Below, piece by piece: positions 9,601 through 17,718 of a stretch of DNA of 64,000 bases. The notes under the pieces were generated by a model. It was not told the origin of the DNA and searched no databases. It saw nothing but the letters and a program-made list of their open reading frames with translations. The position numbers and the translations under genes were made by a program. The stretch's first letter is position 1. Each line of letters begins with the position of its first letter. Source of the stretch: CAYOWK01 sp964407665 (GTDB taxonomy: Bacteria > Pseudomonadota > Alphaproteobacteria > Caulobacterales > Hyphomonadaceae); contig CAYOWK010000020.1 in assembly GCA_964407665.1 (NCBI GenBank), positions 1-64,000 on the forward strand, written 5' to 3'.

Positions 9601-11462
9601 GCCACATCTTCGTCGACCCGAACCCGCAGAACCTCGAGGCCGCGTTCGCTGAACGCCAGCGGCTGTTCGACAAGCCACGCTCGTCCTGGGCGGACTATGA
9701 CCTCGCGCTGATCTCTGCCGGCGGCGGCGTTTTCGAGCGAAGCCTCAAGTCGATCCCCCTCAGCGAGGAAATGCGCGCACTGACCGGGCTGACGGCGACG
9801 GAAGCGACGCCAGTGGATCTGATGCGCGCCCTTCTGGCCGCGCGTGTGGATCTTCTCTGGTTTGGCGGTATCGGCGCCTACATCAAGGCGACGGGCCAGT
9901 CCCATGCAGACGTCGCGGACAAGTCCAACGACGCCATCCGCATCGATGGCCGCGACGTGCGCGCAAAGGTGATCGCCGAGGGCGCAAACCTTGCCGCCAC
10001 CCAGGCGGGCCGCATCGAATATGCGCGGCGCGGCGGACGGATCAATACGGACGCCATCGACAACTCCGCCGGGGTGGATTGCTCGGATCACGAGGTGAAC
10101 ATCAAGATCCTGCTGTCCGACGCGATCGCGCACGGCGATCTCGCCCGCGAGGACCGTGACGATCTGCTGGCCAGCATGACCGACGAGGTCGCCAGCCTTG
10201 TGCTCGCCGACAACTATGATCAGACCGGCGCACTGACCGTGTTCGAGCACACCGCCGCTGCGGACCTCGACAGCCACGAACGCCTGATCGAAACGTTCGA
10301 GAGCGACGACAGGCTGAACCGGACGGTGGAAGGACTTCCCTCGAAGGACGAGTTCAAGGCGCTGACCGAGAAGGGTCTGGGTCTCACGCGCCCCGAGCTT
10401 GCGGTCATCATGGCCTACGCCAAGCTGGACCTGTTCGCCTCCATCGTTGCTTCCACCGCTCCGGATGATCCGGCCTTCGGAAAGGTCCTGCTCGATTACT
10501 TCCCCAGCGGGGTCGACAGGTTCGAGGCGTCCCGCAATCGCCACCGGCTGCGGCGCGAGATCATCGCCACCTGCCTGTCGAACCGTATCGTCAACGTGGC
10601 GGGGCCGACGTTTGCGGAGGACAAGCGGGCGGAAGGGATCGAGCCGGGGCCGCTGGTGCTGGCCTTCGAGATCGCCCATGCCGCCTTCCTGTGTGACGAG
10701 CTCTACGACCGCATCAACGCCCTCGACGGCAAGGCGCCGGCTCTTGCCCAGACCCTGATGGCGGCGGAAACCGCCGCCAACCTGCGGATCATCACAGGCG
10801 CCCTCGCGGCCGACCCCCTGGTCGCCCGCAGGTCGGTGACCGAAAACATCCGTCATTATCGTTCGCGGATTGCGGAGGCCCGGCTGCTTCTGCCGGACGC
10901 GCTCTCGCAGCTGGTGCTCAAGCGCATCGATGAGCGCAGGCGCGTCTATGAGGCTGCCGGCGCTCCGTCCGACCTCGCCCACGATGTCGCGCTTCTTCGC
11001 GCCCTCGCCTCGGCTCGCGAGGCTGTGGATCTGGCCGATGAGACCGGCTGGAGCCTGTCCGGCGTGCTGTTCCTCCAGCATGCCGTCGGCGAGGCGCTGG
11101 GACTGGACGCCCTGCGGGCTGCCTCCCGCGACCTGTCGCCCACGGATGCGTGGGAACGGGTCGCGCTTGGACGGGTCGCCGACGACCTGCCCCGCCGCCA
11201 GAATGAAATCGTGGCGTCCATAATCCGTGAATCCGGCACGCCCGGGACCGGCGACAAGCCACTCGACCGGTCTGGCGCCCGCGCCATCGTCGATGCCTGG
11301 CTGGCGGCTCGCCGCGCTGCGGCCGACCGTGTGGCCCGGCCGGCGGCGGCCTTCGCCGCCTCCGGCGACTGGTCGCTCGCCAAACTGGTGCTCATGGGAG
11401 ACGCCGTCCGTGAGTTTGCGTATTCAACCGGAGCCGGATCGCTCTTGGCGGAATCGCAATAG
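6606..11462 (+). CDS. gdhZ: NAD-dependent glutamate dehydrogenase, large (GdhZ/GDH-180) type
   Basis: A 1618-residue protein, the usual length of the large NAD-specific class that oxidatively deaminates glutamate to 2-oxoglutarate and ammonium. The N-terminal half holds the ACT-like regulatory region. The catalytic core is near 790-850 (RFGPVARGGLRWSDRRDDFR, then VPVGSKGGFYPK). The dinucleotide-binding part follows (VIGVGDMSGDVFGNGML, then KVIAEGANLAATQAGRIEYA). GGAGG lies just before the ATG. In Caulobacter the orthologue GdhZ also restrains FtsZ assembly in response to glutamate; whether that holds here is inference. Working direction is opposite to GltBD, encoded about 45 kb away. Confidence 0.96.
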   Translation: MSTARNTSIDSQSSDEIAFPREMFLAEADRIARGRPGLAERPSISFLDQYRADCFIEDFVQLGADDAASLAVDLWQFDTEHRSEAARRFRLRPGLGADGRSLQIDVVEIVGPDLPFIVSSCIAALNEVRIEISAVLHPVLETAGGQRSVIQIHVPTQTEARREELVRRLGGALADVEAVNRDHDAMRGRMLDTIASLEALSLPKPGSAAEITEAREFLKSLVDGAYIFLGVRDYTFPPAIPGEPAEEPDIIDGSGLGVLVDPERRVLSRDAEPTVLTPEIRAFLDEPQPVIVSKSSVRSLVHRNVYCDYVGVKRYDDAGSVIGERRFLGLFTSEAYTSAADTLPLIRRKIASVKEALASNSRFSMRQLDAVLKTFPRDELFQASVEDLARIAKGALHLQVRPRTQLFVRRDRFDRYVSALLYTPRDRYNSDLRIRAHRLLAEAYGGRMSAYYPSFGDTPLARIHFIVGLSPGHLEPDEDELDLHMRQLFETWEDALDRLSEAGGGPSRDAVFTAGYKETFPPQEGLADLQAIDAMPADQGLHVRTWGPETDIRVSRLKIYHRGAPLSLSRIVPVLERMGLEVIAEVGYPVRHPSSGGATYVHDISVVRPQGQRRLDHLFEAAFEAVWAGQTENDAFNSLVVALRVDWRHAALLRTLCRYRSQTGLDPSEPVQVEALRTNPEIALALLDIMAAKFDPATGDSIETRKAKAAAVLAQIEAQLKQVASLDADRVLRRLASLAAALQRTNFYLTGADGRPDRHIAIKIASREVQPLSAPRPYREIFVWSPDVEGVHLRFGPVARGGLRWSDRRDDFRAEVLSLVKAQNVKNAVIVPVGSKGGFYPKALPPAGSPRDQVEKAGIAAYKTFVGAMLDITDNSVDGRTVRPANLIAMDGDDPYLVVAADKGTATFSDIANGLSQERGFWLGDAFASGGSAGYDHKKMGITARGAWISVQRHFREMGHDVQTQPFTVIGVGDMSGDVFGNGMLQSKAIRLIAAFDHRHIFVDPNPQNLEAAFAERQRLFDKPRSSWADYDLALISAGGGVFERSLKSIPLSEEMRALTGLTATEATPVDLMRALLAARVDLLWFGGIGAYIKATGQSHADVADKSNDAIRIDGRDVRAKVIAEGANLAATQAGRIEYARRGGRINTDAIDNSAGVDCSDHEVNIKILLSDAIAHGDLAREDRDDLLASMTDEVASLVLADNYDQTGALTVFEHTAAADLDSHERLIETFESDDRLNRTVEGLPSKDEFKALTEKGLGLTRPELAVIMAYAKLDLFASIVASTAPDDPAFGKVLLDYFPSGVDRFEASRNRHRLRREIIATCLSNRIVNVAGPTFAEDKRAEGIEPGPLVLAFEIAHAAFLCDELYDRINALDGKAPALAQTLMAAETAANLRIITGALAADPLVARRSVTENIRHYRSRIAEARLLLPDALSQLVLKRIDERRRVYEAAGAPSDLAHDVALLRALASAREAVDLADETGWSLSGVLFLQHAVGEALGLDALRAASRDLSPTDAWERVALGRVADDLPRRQNEIVASIIRESGTPGTGDKPLDRSGARAIVDAWLAARRAAADRVARPAAAFAASGDWSLAKLVLMGDAVREFAYSTGAGSLLAESQ

Positions 11463-11553
11463 GTTTCTGCTATCGTCGTGACTGCGCCTCTGTAGTGTGG
11501 TGTCGGGCATGATCGACGATTGGTGGCGCAAGCCGGTCATGCTCTGGCCCTGA

Positions 11554-12102
11554 ATGGACGACAGGCCTGCCTGGATGCTGGATCGAGCCCTTTCATTTCG
11601 TGATGCGCGCGAGAACGACGCGGCCGAGCTCGTCGATATCGCGCGCGATACATACATCGAGACGTTCGGTCAGACCTACCAGCCCGGCGACATCCGTCAG
11701 TACATGGAATCGCACTTCTCGCTGGAGGCGATGCGCGCGGACATTGCCGATCCCCAGACCGAAATCCGGGTCGCGTTCGCAGGCCGCCGGATGGTGGGGT
11801 ATTGCAAGCTCGGCTCGATGACCCTTCCCGAGGACGGCGATCCCCGGCCTGCCCTGCAGCTGCACCGCATCTATGTCAGCCGCGCCCGTCAGGGCGTCGG
11901 TGTCGGCCGTATCCTCCTGACCTGGGCCATCGAGCGCGCCCGCCAGCGCGGCGCGAAGTCCCTCTGGCTGAGCGTGTGGCATGCCGCCCAGTCGGCGATC
12001 CGCATCTATGAGACGCGCGGCTTCGAGATCGTGGGCGAGACGCCCATCCAGGTTGGCTCGTCGTTCGACACCGAACAGATGATGCGGCTGGTTCTCGAAT
12101 AG
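11554..12102 (+). CDS. GNAT family N-acetyltransferase
   Basis: A 182-residue acetyltransferase. After a start at ATG 11554 (a shorter start at 11572 is possible) it shows the N-terminal FRDARENDAAELVDIARDTYIETFG. The acetyl-CoA pyrophosphate-binding motif A is RIYVSRARQGVGVGRILL (about 108-125), followed by SLWLSVWHAAQSAIRIYETRGFEIVGE, typical of motif B. The layout resembles PaiA-type polyamine acetyltransferases, but the acceptor substrate is unknown. It is 91 bp downstream of gdhZ and convergent with the DUF3916-like gene, leaving only 8 bp between the stops. Confidence 0.9.
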   Translation: MDDRPAWMLDRALSFRDARENDAAELVDIARDTYIETFGQTYQPGDIRQYMESHFSLEAMRADIADPQTEIRVAFAGRRMVGYCKLGSMTLPEDGDPRPALQLHRIYVSRARQGVGVGRILLTWAIERARQRGAKSLWLSVWHAAQSAIRIYETRGFEIVGETPIQVGSSFDTEQMMRLVLE

Positions 12103-12110
12103 CCACGCGC

Positions 12111-12704
12111 CTAGCGCCGCTCGAACGACCACACCCAAGTGTAGCTCGTCCACTGCCGTCCGCCGCCGTTTTCGTCCCAGTCCGCCTCGAACTGCTCGAT
12201 GCGTGTCCCGCCCCGGAACACCATTCCCTCGGGCTCCGGCGCCCGGATCGCCGCAATCACAGCCGGGTCGGCAGGCTCAGCCGACACCCACCCGCCGTCA
12301 TATTGTGTGCTATTGGCACTTTTTTGGGGCAGAAATGATGAATAGTAGTCATCATCATAGAACAGGGTGACCTCGGACCCGAACATCGCGGGCGTCTGAA
12401 CCAGGCAGGCAACCCTGCAAGGTCGCGGCGTCCTCTCCGAAGCCTCCAGCGCCGCCGCCGCCGCCAGGATCGAAGCCAGACAGGACCGCTGCATCTCGTC
12501 CGTCGCATGCGGCGGATCGCAGACCTTCGAGAAAACCGGAACCTTGAAGTTCCAGAACCGCTCGCCCTCGACCTGCCAGGCCTCAGGCAGCGTCTCCGCG
12601 ATCCAGTCCCGCCACCGCGCCAGACCCCGCAGATGGCGATCCGGATTCCGCAGCTTCTTCGCCGGCCGCATGTCCAGCCGGCGATAGCTTCTGCCAGCCC
12701 GCAT
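12111..12704 (-). CDS. DUF3916-like protein, unknown function
   Basis: A 197-residue soluble protein. Its N-terminal KKLRNPDRHLRGLARWRDWI and FWNFKVPVFSKVCDPP resemble DUF3916 domain proteins, which have no known function. The middle part is Ala-rich. A segment with DDDYYSSFLP is encoded by an A+T-richer patch near 12300-12360. The ATG at 12704 lies only 3 bp after the phoB stop, so it is probably read through from the phosphate operon. An inner ATG at 12671 (MRPAKKLRN) is an alternative start. The family call is from memory of the motif and is tentative. Confidence 0.65.
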   Translation of the reverse strand: MRAGRSYRRLDMRPAKKLRNPDRHLRGLARWRDWIAETLPEAWQVEGERFWNFKVPVFSKVCDPPHATDEMQRSCLASILAAAAALEASERTPRPCRVACLVQTPAMFGSEVTLFYDDDYYSSFLPQKSANSTQYDGGWVSAEPADPAVIAAIRAPEPEGMVFRGGTRIEQFEADWDENGGGRQWTSYTWVWSFERR

Positions 12705-12707
12705 CGA

Positions 12708-13445
12708 TCAGACGTTCAGCGCATACCCGGCCGAACGAACCGTCCGGATCGGATCCTCGCAGCCCTCTTTCGTCAGCGCCTTGCGCAGACGACCGATGTG
12801 CACATCGACCGTGCGGGTCTCGACGTAGACGTCCGAGCCCCAGACGGCGTCGAGCAATTGCTCGCGCGAGAAGACGCGGCCCGGGTGCTGCGCAAAGTGA
12901 TCCAGGAGGCGGAACTCCGTAGGCCCGAGGTGGACCTCCTGCCCCGCCCGGGTGACGCGGTGAGCGGTCCGGTCGATGGTGATATCGCCGATATCCACCT
13001 TGTCTTCGGCCAGTGCCGGACGGATGCGCCGGAGGACGGCGCGGATCCGAGCCGTGAGCTCGGTCATCGAGAACGGCTTGGTCATGTAGTCGTCAGCGCC
13101 GGTATCGAGGCCGCGAATGCGATCCGTTTCCTCGGACTTGGCGGTCAGCATGATGATCGGCAGATTGCGCGTGGTGGAGCGCGAGCGCAGCCTGCGGCAG
13201 ACCTCGATCCCGGGCAGGCGCGGCAGCATCCAGTCGAGGATGACAATATCGGGCTGACGCTCTTCGATCTGCAGGAGAGCGTCTTCACCGTCAGTCGCAA
13301 CACCAACCTCGTATCCGTCCTTTTCGAGGTTGTAGCTGATCAGTTCGACCAGAGCGGCTTCGTCCTCGACGACAAGGGCGTAGGGACGCGCGGCTCCAAC
13401 CCTCGGGCTGGAGGGGCGGATAGAGTCAACCGTTACTGAGGACAT
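12708..13445 (-). CDS. phoB: Phosphate regulon response regulator PhoB
   Basis: A 245-residue OmpR/PhoB-type regulator. The receiver domain (about 22-140) has the acidic pocket VVEDE, the phosphoacceptor in IVILDWMLP, the Thr in IIMLTAKSEE and the Lys in DYMTKPF. The winged-helix DNA-binding domain (about 150-245) contains HLGPTEFRLLDHFAQHPGRVFSREQLLDAVWG and ETRTVDVHIGRLRKAL. The start overlaps the end of phoU by 20 bp, indicating translational coupling. It is the target of PhoR, encoded at the other end of the cluster, and would activate Pho-box promoters under phosphate starvation. Confidence 0.96.
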   Translation of the reverse strand: MSSVTVDSIRPSSPRVGAARPYALVVEDEAALVELISYNLEKDGYEVGVATDGEDALLQIEERQPDIVILDWMLPRLPGIEVCRRLRSRSTTRNLPIIMLTAKSEETDRIRGLDTGADDYMTKPFSMTELTARIRAVLRRIRPALAEDKVDIGDITIDRTAHRVTRAGQEVHLGPTEFRLLDHFAQHPGRVFSREQLLDAVWGSDVYVETRTVDVHIGRLRKALTKEGCEDPIRTVRSAGYALNV

Positions 13446-14118
13446 CGACTTTCGGCCTTTCCGTATTGAGGGTCTCGCCGGTAACCAGGAAGTGGATCTC
13501 TTCTGCGATGTTCGTGCAGTGATCGCCCATCCGCTCTAGGTTCTTGGCCACGAAGAGCAGGTGTGTGCATGCAGAAATCGTGCGCGGATCTTCCATCATG
13601 TAGGTCAGCAGCTCGCGGAAGAGCGAGGTGTAGTGCTCGTCGACCTCTTCGTCGCGGCTTCGGACGCTGGCGGCGACATCCGTTTCCTGGGCTGAGTGCG
13701 CATCCAGAACACGCTTCAGCTGGGCGCCAACAAGCTTGCCCATGCGGGCGACACCCTTGACGGCGTTCGGCGGAGCCATGCTCTCGAGAACCTTGGCGCG
13801 TTTGGCCAGATTCTTAGCCAGATCGCCGATACGCTCGAGCTCGGCGGCGATCTTGAGCGCGGCTATGGTCTGGCGAAGGTCGCGCGCCAGCGGCTGCCGC
13901 AAAGCCAAAAGCCGGAGAATCTTGCGCTCCACATCGACCTGAAGGGCGTCAATCTGCTGGTCGCGGGCGACAACCGAGTCCGCCAGCTCCATGTTGCGGG
14001 TCACCATCGCCTGGAGCGCATCGGACAGAAGGTCTTCGGCCAGACCGCCCATGCGGGCGATATCACCGGTCAGCTCCTCCAGATCGGCGGAGAAGGATCG
14101 CACCGTATGTTCGTTCAT
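13426..14118 (-). CDS. phoU: Phosphate signalling protein PhoU
   Basis: A 230-residue, all-helical protein of normal PhoU length. Both three-helix repeats are visible, with the conserved metal-binding-type motifs around RKILRLLALRQPLARDLRQTIAALKIAAELERIGDLAKNLAKR (repeat 1) and HLLFVAKNLERMGDHCTNIAEEIHFLVTG (repeat 2). PhoU couples the Pst transporter to PhoR and limits phosphate uptake. A good ribosome binding site (GGAAGG) precedes the ATG. The gene starts 43 bp after pstB and runs into phoB. Confidence 0.97.
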   Translation of the reverse strand: MNEHTVRSFSADLEELTGDIARMGGLAEDLLSDALQAMVTRNMELADSVVARDQQIDALQVDVERKILRLLALRQPLARDLRQTIAALKIAAELERIGDLAKNLAKRAKVLESMAPPNAVKGVARMGKLVGAQLKRVLDAHSAQETDVAASVRSRDEEVDEHYTSLFRELLTYMMEDPRTISACTHLLFVAKNLERMGDHCTNIAEEIHFLVTGETLNTERPKVDVLSNG

Positions 14119-14161
14119 GGCCGGCCTTCCTGTGTCTCAGTCAACGCCAACGGGAACACTA

Positions 14162-14989
14162 CTACCCGAATCGCCCTGTGATGTAGTCCTGCGTTCGGGC
14201 ATCCTTCGGATTGGTGAACATCGCCTCTGTGTCGCCCACCTCGACCAGCTTGCCCATGTGGAAGAAAGCGGTGCGCTGAGAAACCCGCGCCGCCTGGGCC
14301 ATCGAGTGCGTGACGATGACAATGCAGTAGTTTGCGCGCAGTTCGTCGATCAGTTCCTCGATCTTGGCCGTGGCGATCGGATCCAGCGCCGAACAGGGTT
14401 CGTCCATCAGGATCACTTCCGGGCTGACGGCGATTGCGCGGGCAATCACGAGGCGCTGCTGCTGACCGCCCGAAAGCCCTGTCCCAGGCTGGTGCAGCCG
14501 GTCCTTGACCTCTTCCCACAACCCTGCCCGTACGAGCGAGGCCTCCACGATCTCCTCGATCTCGGCCTTGGCGGACGCAAGCCCGTGAATCTTAACCCCA
14601 TAGGCGACGTTGTCGAAGATCGACTTCGGGAATGGGTTGGGCTTCTGGAACACCATGCCGACGCGGGCGCGCAGTAGGACCGGATCGATACTGCGATCCG
14701 TGATCATCTCGCCATCGATCTTGATCTCGCCTGTGACGCGGCAGCCTTCGATCGTGTCGTTCATGCGATTGATGCAGCGCAGGAAGGTGGACTTCCCGCA
14801 TCCTGACGGGCCGATCAGCGCCGTCACCGCGCGCTCGCCAACGTCGAGCGACACGTCGAACAGGGCCTGCTTGGCGCCGTAGAAAACGGAAACGTCCCGG
14901 GCCATGATTTTTGTGGCGGAGGGAGCCTCGACCCGCGCCGCAACGCCTGGCCGTATCTGCTGGATCGGATCGACGCGGTTCATCACCAT
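14162..14989 (-). CDS. pstB: Phosphate ABC transporter ATP-binding protein PstB
   Basis: A 275-residue ATPase of the Pst importer. It has the Walker A motif GPSGCGKSTFLR, the ABC signature LSGGQQQRLVIARAIA, Walker B VILMDEPCSALDP and the switch His in IVIVTHSMAQAARVSQRTAFF. The start at 14989 (or the in-frame ATG at 14983) overlaps the pstA stop in ATGGTGATGA. The longer frame to 15112 would run through the pstA C-terminus and is not used. It energises phosphate import with PstC and PstA. Confidence 0.97.
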   Translation of the reverse strand: MVMNRVDPIQQIRPGVAARVEAPSATKIMARDVSVFYGAKQALFDVSLDVGERAVTALIGPSGCGKSTFLRCINRMNDTIEGCRVTGEIKIDGEMITDRSIDPVLLRARVGMVFQKPNPFPKSIFDNVAYGVKIHGLASAKAEIEEIVEASLVRAGLWEEVKDRLHQPGTGLSGGQQQRLVIARAIAVSPEVILMDEPCSALDPIATAKIEELIDELRANYCIVIVTHSMAQAARVSQRTAFFHMGKLVEVGDTEAMFTNPKDARTQDYITGRFG

Positions 14990-17718
14990 CTCCGTTCGAG
15001 CCGCCGGCGCAGATACACGGCGAGCGCATTCATAGCAAACAGGAATACCAGCAGCACAATGATGGCCGCAGACGTCATGGGCTGCCATGCGCGTTCTGCG
15101 GAACTTGACCACTTGTACACCAGAACCGGGAGCGCCGTCGCGCTCTCGAACATGTCGGACGGCGGGTCCGCCACGAACGCGACCATGCCGATCAGCAGGA
15201 GCGGCGCGGTTTCACCGAGCGCCCGCGCCAAACCGATGATCGCGCCTGTCATGATTCCGGGCGCAGCCAGCGGCAGGACGTGGTGGAACACCGCCTGCGG
15301 AAGCGACGCGCCGACAGCCAGCGCACCTTCGCGAATGGACGGCGGTACAGCCGCCACCGCGGCCCGGGTGGCGATGATGATGGTCGGCAGGGTAATCAGG
15401 GAAAGCACCAGTCCGCCCACCAGAGGAGCCGATCTCGGGAGCCCGAAGAAGTTGATGAAGACAGCGGCGCCCAGCAGGCCGAAGACGATAGAGGGCACAG
15501 CCGCGAGGTTGTTGATGTTCACCTCGATGAAGTCGGTGAACCGGTTCTTCGGGGCGAATTCCTGGAGGTAGATAGCCGCCATCACCCCGATGGGCAGCGA
15601 CAGGACCAACGTCACGATCATGATCCAGAACGACCCCGCGATCGCGGCAGCGAGGCCCGCAAGCTCCGGATAGGTCGAGTCGGCCTTCAGCAGCAGATCG
15701 AGGTTGGCGACGCGCTTGATTGCGCCTGCGTCCCGGAGATCGTTCAGCCACGCGACCTGGCGATCATTCACCTGCCTGTCCGCCTCCGGCGTCTCCAACG
15801 TCCGCACAGACCAGCTTCCCGCGCTGGCCGCGGCCGTATTCTTGAGCGCGATGATCTCCACGCCCTCGACCCGGTCCGGCGTCAGGCGCACGGCCTTCAC
15901 AACGCCACCGCCGATGGACACGAGAACAGACGGCGAGAACTCCCCAAGCTCGATCAACGTACCGGCGCTGGCGATCCGCGCGCTCGCCACGTTCGCCGTC
16001 GCAGTGTCCCGGTCCCGTTTGCGTTCAAGCCGCGCGATATCGTCCTGCAGCGTTTCGATCTGCAGATCGACCCTTGCCAGCATGAGGGCCTCAAGGGCGG
16101 CGTCCGCGCCGGCCTGGCCAGCCTCGGCTGCTCCAGCCGCGTAGGCCAGTCCCGGCAACCCGCCCAGATCGAGCCCAAGCTGGCCCGCTATCTCTGTGTC
16201 GATATCGGTCTGCGAGACCGCAACCGGCGCAACCTCTGCCGGCGGCTCTGCAGCCGCAGGATCTGTAACGGCAGGATCTGTAACCGCAGGATCAGAAGGC
16301 GCCGCATCGGGAGACGGTTCGGGCACAACAACAGGCGGACGGCCCGCCAGCAAGGCGCCGGCTTCCCGGCGGCTCTCCAGTTCCCGTTCAAGACGCGCAA
16401 GCCGGGACCGGGCGGCCTGGACAGCCACGGTCCCCATCGCCTCGGCGCGCTGGACCGACGCCGCTCGCAGCTCCGCTGCCGCCGCTTCCAGCAGCGCGAG
16501 CCTGCGGGTCTGGTCGTCCACCGCGATGGCGGCTGCGTCCACCTCTGCCTCGTTGACGGCGATCGCCGCCTCGATACGGCCCGCACCCAGCGTCAGCGGA
16601 GCCAGAGGAGCAAGCGGCCGACCCGCCAGCAGGCTCGCGACGGCCCTGAGCTGGCGGATGTCCTGCCCTGCCAGCGCCTGCTGCAGTTCGGCAAGCCTGC
16701 GTCCATCCACCTGCCGGCGGTCAGCCGCGAGGAACGCCGTTTCAGCCTGAATTCGGCGGGTCTCCGCGGAGGGTTCGCCCTTGCGCATGGCCTCGGCCGA
16801 TTGCTGGGCGTAGCGGCCAGCTTTCCGCGCAAGTTCCTGCGACTCTTTTTCGGCGGCCGCGCGCCGCGTCGCAAGCTCTGCATCGAGCACCTGCCGAAGC
16901 CGGGTAGCATCGCCTGAGCCCGCAGCGACGGCCAGGCCTGTCAGATTATCGCTGTCCGCAGAAACGGCCTCGGTGGCCAGAGAAATGACCGTCGCGCCAT
17001 CGGCGGCTGCGATCCTGGCGCGGTCCCCCTGGAGAACGTCCAGCCGGGCGCGTGACCGGGCGATCGAAACCTCGGCGCGCTCCACCGACCTGCGGGCGAC
17101 TTCTGCCTCGGCTTCAATGGCGCGAGCAACTACGCTGTAGCCGTCGGTGAATCCACCCGGCGCCTCGATGGCAAAGCCATCCGGTATGCGCGTGATGGCG
17201 GCCTGCGAGGAACCAGCCTGTACCGACTCCTCGGTCACCATGCCCTTGAGGTAAAGATCCGCCGTGTCTGACACAGGCGCCGAGACGTCCAGCGTCGTGC
17301 CGACCAGCGAGGGATCGGCCGCCACCTTGCGGGCGAGGTCTCCGCCAGCGAGCGTCGATACGATCTTGTTGAGCTGGCGCCGGATGTCGCGATCCTCTGC
17401 GCCTTCCGGATAGCGTTCGGCCAGCTCATGCCGAAAGAGGCCGGAGAACGCCCCTACGCTGGCGGTAATCTTAGCGGGGTCCCGCTCTCCAGTCGGATCG
17501 ACCTTGTCGGCGTCCAGCGTCAACTCCATGTGGAGCTCATGCTTGGTAAAGGCAGAGATGGACTCGCCGACAATCGAACCGAGAAGGACGATCAGCGCCA
17601 TGATCGCGAGAGCAATCGCACCGATTCCATAGGCGCGGAAACGCGCTTCCTCGCGATAGCGCCGCCGGAGGCGCTTCTCCGCCGCCGCACGCTTTGAAGT
17701 GACGGCCACGTCAGTCAT
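14983..17718 (-). CDS. pstA: Phosphate ABC transporter permease PstA with very large periplasmic coiled-coil insertion
   Basis: A 911-residue protein; PstA with the DUF3333 N-terminal domain is usually about 400-450. Residues 1-50 give a basic tail and a first membrane helix, and 51-159 match the DUF3333 region. Residues about 160-646 are an insertion. It is an Ala/Arg/Glu-rich coiled coil (strings such as VARRSVERAEVSIARSRARL and ARSRLARLERELESRREAG), broken by a Pro/Ala/Val linker with DPAVT repeats. From 647 (DRQVNDRQVAWLND) on, the normal PstA permease resumes, with the EAA-type loop REGALAVGASLPQAVFHHVLPLAAPG. The reading frame is intact. Topology puts the insertion in the periplasm. It overlaps pstC by 8 bp. 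Confidence 0.95.
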   Translation of the reverse strand: MTDVAVTSKRAAAEKRLRRRYREEARFRAYGIGAIALAIMALIVLLGSIVGESISAFTKHELHMELTLDADKVDPTGERDPAKITASVGAFSGLFRHELAERYPEGAEDRDIRRQLNKIVSTLAGGDLARKVAADPSLVGTTLDVSAPVSDTADLYLKGMVTEESVQAGSSQAAITRIPDGFAIEAPGGFTDGYSVVARAIEAEAEVARRSVERAEVSIARSRARLDVLQGDRARIAAADGATVISLATEAVSADSDNLTGLAVAAGSGDATRLRQVLDAELATRRAAAEKESQELARKAGRYAQQSAEAMRKGEPSAETRRIQAETAFLAADRRQVDGRRLAELQQALAGQDIRQLRAVASLLAGRPLAPLAPLTLGAGRIEAAIAVNEAEVDAAAIAVDDQTRRLALLEAAAAELRAASVQRAEAMGTVAVQAARSRLARLERELESRREAGALLAGRPPVVVPEPSPDAAPSDPAVTDPAVTDPAAAEPPAEVAPVAVSQTDIDTEIAGQLGLDLGGLPGLAYAAGAAEAGQAGADAALEALMLARVDLQIETLQDDIARLERKRDRDTATANVASARIASAGTLIELGEFSPSVLVSIGGGVVKAVRLTPDRVEGVEIIALKNTAAASAGSWSVRTLETPEADRQVNDRQVAWLNDLRDAGAIKRVANLDLLLKADSTYPELAGLAAAIAGSFWIMIVTLVLSLPIGVMAAIYLQEFAPKNRFTDFIEVNINNLAAVPSIVFGLLGAAVFINFFGLPRSAPLVGGLVLSLITLPTIIIATRAAVAAVPPSIREGALAVGASLPQAVFHHVLPLAAPGIMTGAIIGLARALGETAPLLLIGMVAFVADPPSDMFESATALPVLVYKWSSSAERAWQPMTSAAIIVLLVFLFAMNALAVYLRRRLERRW
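16256..16294 (-). repeat. 15-bp in-frame tandem repeat inside pstA
   Basis: GCAGGATCTGTAAC-type units start at 16256, 16271 and 16286, an exact 15-bp period. On the coding strand they give repeated D-P-A-V-T units in the Pro-rich linker of the PstA insertion. Such a repeat can change copy number without a frameshift. Confidence 0.8.

Noticed and set aside
7743..11081. 1112-residue open frame antisense to gdhZ
   Set aside because: A shadow of the high-GC coding frame; no signal, domain or conserved motif, and it lies wholly inside a certain gene.
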